From assembly GCA_903895475.1 (NCBI GenBank), contig CAITUF010000115.1:1-9777 (forward strand): a DNA stretch of 9,777 bases, in the 5' to 3' direction. A program made the translations under genes and the position numbers. The notes below the pieces were generated by a model. The model saw only the letters and a list, made by a program, of their open reading frames with translations, was not told the origin of the DNA and searched no databases. Shown one piece after another: positions 7,273 through 9,777 of this stretch. The stretch is from an uncultured Opitutia bacterium. Its GTDB lineage: Bacteria; Verrucomicrobiota; Verrucomicrobiia; Opitutales; UBA953. Numbering within the stretch: position 1 is the first letter of the stretch; every line of letters begins with the position of its first letter.

Positions 7273-8586
7273 GTGTCCGACTCTGTCCCTAAGCCCAAGC
7301 CCCTCGACCCTTTCGACCCCGAGGTCATCGCCCGCTCTAACCGGGCCATCCTGGTGGGTCTGCAGCGCCAAGGCGAGACGGCCGCGGAGGCTCAGTCGCT
7401 CCTGAACGAACTGCATGAACTCGTCGAGAACCTCGGGGTCGAGATTCGCGGTTCACTCATTGCCCGCATCCGCGAAGAAAGCCCGCGCCACCTGGTCGGC
7501 TCCGGCAAGATGGAGGAAATCTCCAAGCTCGCGCACGACAAAGAATGTGGCCTCGTCATCTTCGACGACGAACTCACGCCGGCGCAGCAGCGTAATTGGG
7601 AGAAGGACTCTCTCGGCCTGCACGCCATCGATCGGCAGGAAGTCATCTTAGACATCTTCGTCTCACGGGCGAAGACCAAGGAAGCCGTCCTGCAGGTCGA
7701 GCTGGCTAAACTCCAGCAACAACTCCCGCGCCTGAAGCGCCTCTGGTCGCACTTGGACCGCCAGCGTGGCGGCGGCGCGATGCAGCGTGACGCCGGCGAG
7801 ACGCAGATGGAAATGGACCAGCGCAAAATCCGCGACAAGATTGCGAAAGTCCGGCGAGACCTGGCGGCCGTGGTGGCCCAACGCGCCACGCAGCGCAAGC
7901 AGCGCCAACGTATTCCGTTACCGACCGTTTCGATCGTCGGCTACACCAACGCGGGGAAGTCCTCCCTGCTGAACAAACTCACGGGTTCGGACGTCCTCGC
8001 GGTGAACCAGCTCTTTGCGACGCTCGACCCGACGACCCGGCGCCTTGCATTACCGTCTGGCCGCGCGATGCTCCTGACCGACACCGTCGGGTTCGTCCGC
8101 CGCCTCCCGCACCGTCTCGTCGAAGCCTTCAAGGCGACCTTGGAGGAAGCGATTCAAGCCGACTACCTAATCCACGTCGTCGACTTATCTTCCCCGGAAC
8201 GGGAGAAGCATGCGCAGACGACCCTGCAGGTCCTCCAGGAGATCGGCGCGGGCGACCGCCCCATCATCACCGTCCTCAATAAGGCCGACCTGGTGGACGA
8301 AGTGGTGAAGTCCGAGGCCAAGTCCGTGCACCCGGGGGCGATCCTCTTTAGTAACTTTACGGGCCAAGGGATTCCCGAACTTCTGGACCTTTTGGAGTCC
8401 TGTGCGGCCGAGCGTGACAAGAAAGTCACCTTACTCCTCCCCCACGACCAATACGGCCTGCTGGCCAAACTCCACGCCGGAGCCACCGTTTTATCCAGTA
8501 AATCTGAGGATGCCGGCACCCGGGTGGAGGCCATTGTCCCGGACCGGCTCCAGGCCCAGGTCCAGCCCTGGGTCGTGGCCCGATGA
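7273..8586 (+). CDS. hflX: GTPase HflX
   Basis: Ribosome-associated GTPase of the HflX family. Family members bind the 50S subunit and can split stalled or stress-damaged 70S ribosomes; the protein is cytoplasmic. Its 437 residues match the usual length. The N-terminal HflX domain has HLVGSGKMEEI (about 76-86) and DRQEVILDIFVSRAKTKEAVLQVELAKL. A coiled-coil linker follows, with the glycine-rich motif GGGAMQRDAGETQ (166-178); the canonical form is closer to RGPGETQ, so this is a variant. The G domain shows G1 GYTNAGKS (223-230), the DPTTR segment, G3 DTVGF (270-274) and G4 NKAD (336-339). A C-terminal domain with LLLPHDQYGLLAKLHAG follows. The start is GTG at 7273: an in-frame stop at 7252 leaves no other start before the conserved region. 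No Shine-Dalgarno is seen. Neighbours are functionally unrelated, and no hfq lies beside it. Confidence 0.95.
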   Translation: MSDSVPKPKPLDPFDPEVIARSNRAILVGLQRQGETAAEAQSLLNELHELVENLGVEIRGSLIARIREESPRHLVGSGKMEEISKLAHDKECGLVIFDDELTPAQQRNWEKDSLGLHAIDRQEVILDIFVSRAKTKEAVLQVELAKLQQQLPRLKRLWSHLDRQRGGGAMQRDAGETQMEMDQRKIRDKIAKVRRDLAAVVAQRATQRKQRQRIPLPTVSIVGYTNAGKSSLLNKLTGSDVLAVNQLFATLDPTTRRLALPSGRAMLLTDTVGFVRRLPHRLVEAFKATLEEAIQADYLIHVVDLSSPEREKHAQTTLQVLQEIGAGDRPIITVLNKADLVDEVVKSEAKSVHPGAILFSNFTGQGIPELLDLLESCAAERDKKVTLLLPHDQYGLLAKLHAGATVLSSKSEDAGTRVEAIVPDRLQAQVQPWVVAR

Positions 8587-8610
8587 TTTTTTGCTCCCCA
8601 AAACCGAAAC

Positions 8611-8637
8611 TTTCCCTTAATAATCGGGTTCTAATAC
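8611..8637 (+). promoter_or_regulatory. Possible promoter before the small cytochrome gene
   Basis: The 64 bases between hflX and the cytochrome gene are distinctly AT-rich compared with the surroundings. taatac (8632-8637) could serve as a -10 element, with tttccc (8611-8616) 15 bases upstream as a poor -35; ttaata (8617-8622) is an alternative -10. Matches are weak, and the base composition shift is the main support. Confidence 0.22.
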
Positions 8638-8650
8638 CGTAATACACCAC

Positions 8651-9037
8651 ATGCGTCACCTCGCCCTCCTCTCGCTCCTCGTCACCGCCTCGGCCTTTGC
8701 CGCCGACGCCCCCAACGCCGCCCGTGAAAAGGCTTGGAAGGCTGACATCTTCCCGATGCTCGAAAATAGCTGTGCGGGCTGCCACGGCAAAGACCCAGCC
8801 AAGAAGGCTAAGGGTGGCTTCAACATCATGACCCTCGAGTCCGCCGCCAAGGGCGGTAAGGAAAACGGCGTCGGCATTACCTGGGGCAACGCCGCCAAGA
8901 GCTCGCTCTACACCCTCTCCGAACTCGGTGCTACCAAGCGCGACGAAGAAATGGCCATGCCCCCGAAGAAGGCCAAGTCCGAGCCCCTGACCAAGGAACA
9001 GCTCGCCAAGCTCAAGGCCTTCATCGAAGCCAAGTAA
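8651..9037 (+). CDS. Small exported planctomycete-type cytochrome c
   Basis: A 128-residue exported haem protein, likely an electron carrier in the periplasm. The signal peptide is clear: MRH, a hydrophobic stretch (LALLSLLVTASAFA) and a probable cut after A18. The mature part of about 110 residues has the haem-binding motif CAGCH (41-45) in the context DIFPMLENSCAGCHGK, then KGGFNIMTLESAAKGG, an S-L segment and AMPPKK with M103 as the likely axial ligand, followed by LTKEQLAKLKAFIEAK. This order (P.L...C..CHG, KGG, MPPK, LT..Q...L..WI) is the planctomycete cytochrome c (PSCyt1-like) pattern, which often occurs as a domain of larger proteins but here stands alone. The mature protein is rich in lysine. 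It sits between hflX and a strong terminator, so it is probably a single-gene unit. Partner and redox role are unknown. Confidence 0.9.
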   Translation: MRHLALLSLLVTASAFAADAPNAAREKAWKADIFPMLENSCAGCHGKDPAKKAKGGFNIMTLESAAKGGKENGVGITWGNAAKSSLYTLSELGATKRDEEMAMPPKKAKSEPLTKEQLAKLKAFIEAK

Positions 9038-9060
9038 GCTTCGGCCATCAGGCCCCCACG

Positions 9061-9092
9061 AAAGCCCGCGATGCAACCCGCGGGCTTTTTTT
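9061..9092 (+). terminator. Strong intrinsic terminator after the small cytochrome gene
   Basis: A perfect 10-bp stem, aaagcccgcg (9061-9070) with cgcgggcttt (9079-9088), encloses an 8-base loop and runs into seven Ts (9086-9092). It begins 23 bases after the cytochrome stop codon and is a textbook rho-independent terminator for that transcript. The upstream A-run is only three bases, so function in the opposite direction is unlikely. Confidence 0.93.
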
Positions 9093-9152
9093 GTGTCTAA
9101 TGCGTAGAAACCATACGTACATAATCGCCACGCCCCGTGCCGTGACTTCCGT

Positions 9153-9184
9153 TTGACCCACCGCACTGAGCACGTCACAAACAT
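9153..9184 (+). promoter_or_regulatory. Possible promoter before the DUF2231-like gene
   Basis: ttgacc (9153-9158) is a five-of-six match to a sigma-70 -35 box. A 17-base spacing points to cacaaa (9176-9181), a poor -10, with aaacat (9179-9184) as another choice. A promoter is expected in this 117-base interval because a strong terminator lies just upstream, but the -10 is not convincing. Confidence 0.25.
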
Positions 9185-9209
9185 TCTGCACCCTAATCCC
9201 TTTTTATCT

Positions 9210-9777
9210 ATGTCCGACAAGTCCCCCCTGACTAAATACGCCCGGCTCTGGCTCGCCCTCGGCCCCAACCTCGCCCTTGCTTTGCTCGCCTGGTGGCTTC
9301 CACACGACGGCGAAGACCGTGGTCCAGCTTTGCTCTCCATCGCTGGACACCAGCACTTCATCCTGCTGCATTTTCCCGTCGCAATCCTGATGCTCATTCC
9401 GTTCTTCGAAATCTGGGATCGCCACAATGAAGCTAGCCTCTTGATTCGCCGACTCAGCATCTTGGGCGCCGTCAGCATCTGGGCCACTTGCGTCTTCGGC
9501 ATTTTCGAAGCCTACTTCAATGGCTCGGACTATAGTAATCTCGAGACCCACCTATGGACTGGCGTCGCTGGCTCCTTCCTAGCGAGTGCCGCGTGGTTAC
9601 TCATCTCCCAAAGCTGGCGGGTCCGCGTCGTCGCGCAGATTGTCGCGGTCGTCGCCATGATCATTGCTGCACACATCGGCGGCGACAAAGTCCATGGAGA
9701 TCTCTTTAAGCCGAACAAGGAGTCGTTGAAGGCGTCGGAACCTAAGGCCACGGCGGACCGTCCGCCTATTCCGCTCG
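9210..9777 (+). CDS. DUF2231-like multi-pass membrane protein, N-terminal part (partial)
   Basis: The frame is open to the right edge of the window, giving 189 residues. After a short polar start come about five hydrophobic segments (about 12-30, 52-68, 82-102, 117-133 and 140-157), so this is an inner-membrane protein. HFILLHFPVAILMLIPFFE (H54), ETHLWTG (H114) and AAHIGGDKVHGD (H155, H162) match the pattern of DUF2231 membrane domains, where spaced histidines in helices could be haem or metal ligands. After residue 165 the sequence turns hydrophilic (KPNKESLKASEPKATADRPP), resembling a linker. In planctomycete and verrucomicrobial proteins such a membrane domain is often followed by a cytochrome c domain, but that part is outside the window. 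The ATG is preceded by a T-rich stretch and no Shine-Dalgarno. Family assignment is fairly likely; function is unknown. Confidence 0.7.
   Translation, partial: MSDKSPLTKYARLWLALGPNLALALLAWWLPHDGEDRGPALLSIAGHQHFILLHFPVAILMLIPFFEIWDRHNEASLLIRRLSILGAVSIWATCVFGIFEAYFNGSDYSNLETHLWTGVAGSFLASAAWLLISQSWRVRVVAQIVAVVAMIIAAHIGGDKVHGDLFKPNKESLKASEPKATADRPPIPL

Noticed and set aside
8553..8592. Hairpin at the end of hflX (cccagg/cctggg, 8555-8572) followed by six Ts at 8587-8592, as a terminator
   Set aside because: The stem lies within the hflX coding end and is separated from the T-run by 12-14 bases, so it does not fit an intrinsic terminator. The Ts directly after the stop may be chance.
9142..9178. 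Inverted repeat gtgac...gtcac as an operator upstream of the DUF2231-like gene
   Set aside because: Arms are only 5 bases with a 27-base spacer, which is expected by chance.
8426..9502. 358-codon - strand reading frame spanning the small cytochrome gene, its terminator and the DUF2231-like gene
   Set aside because: It crosses two + strand genes with clear motifs and a strong terminator, and its translation has no domain I recognise. A shadow frame is the simpler explanation.

Overview
The window is a GC-rich stretch (roughly 60% by eye) of a bacterial chromosome with all genes on the + strand. Gene content suggests a member of the Planctomycetota-Verrucomicrobiota group, most likely a Verrucomicrobiota relative. 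The clues are secreted multidomain PQQ-type dehydrogenase/cytochrome c proteins, a small planctomycete-type cytochrome c, a DUF2231-like membrane protein and mostly Shine-Dalgarno-less starts. This placement is inference, since there is no rRNA or other phylogenetic marker here.

Positions 1-4335 hold an iron-sulfur cluster assembly operon. The C-terminal end of a probable Fur-family regulator (2-175) is followed closely by sufC (190-948), sufB (953-2380), sufD (2382-3704) and sufT (3709-4335). Gaps are 14, 4, 1 and 4 bases, so the genes are almost certainly co-transcribed. SufB, SufC and SufD form the scaffold/ATPase complex that builds Fe-S clusters, and SufT is a DUF59-family maturation factor. 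No cysteine desulfurase (SufS) or sulfur shuttle (SufE/SufU) lies in the window, so sulfur must be supplied by genes elsewhere. A weak terminator-like hairpin follows sufT.

Positions 4463-7141 encode a large secreted protein: signal peptide, glucose/sorbosone dehydrogenase-type beta-propeller, PKD-like domain, cytochrome c domain (CxxCH) and a C-terminal carbohydrate-binding-like domain. It probably oxidises a sugar-like substrate outside the cytoplasm and passes electrons to its own haem. A bulged hairpin containing a perfect GGAGGT sits directly before its start.

Positions 7273-8586 encode the ribosome-associated GTPase HflX (GTG start). Then come a small exported planctomycete-type cytochrome c (8651-9037) with a strong intrinsic terminator (9061-9092), and the start of a DUF2231-like membrane protein (9210 to the window end). 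That last gene is cut by the window edge and probably continues into a cytochrome-type domain.

There is no mobile element, CRISPR array, tRNA or rRNA, and no gene-free stretch longer than 300 bases. I see no clearly new system. The points most worth checking are the hairpin-embedded GGAGGT, the Fur-like regulator joined to an incomplete SUF operon, and the domain fusion in the dehydrogenase.
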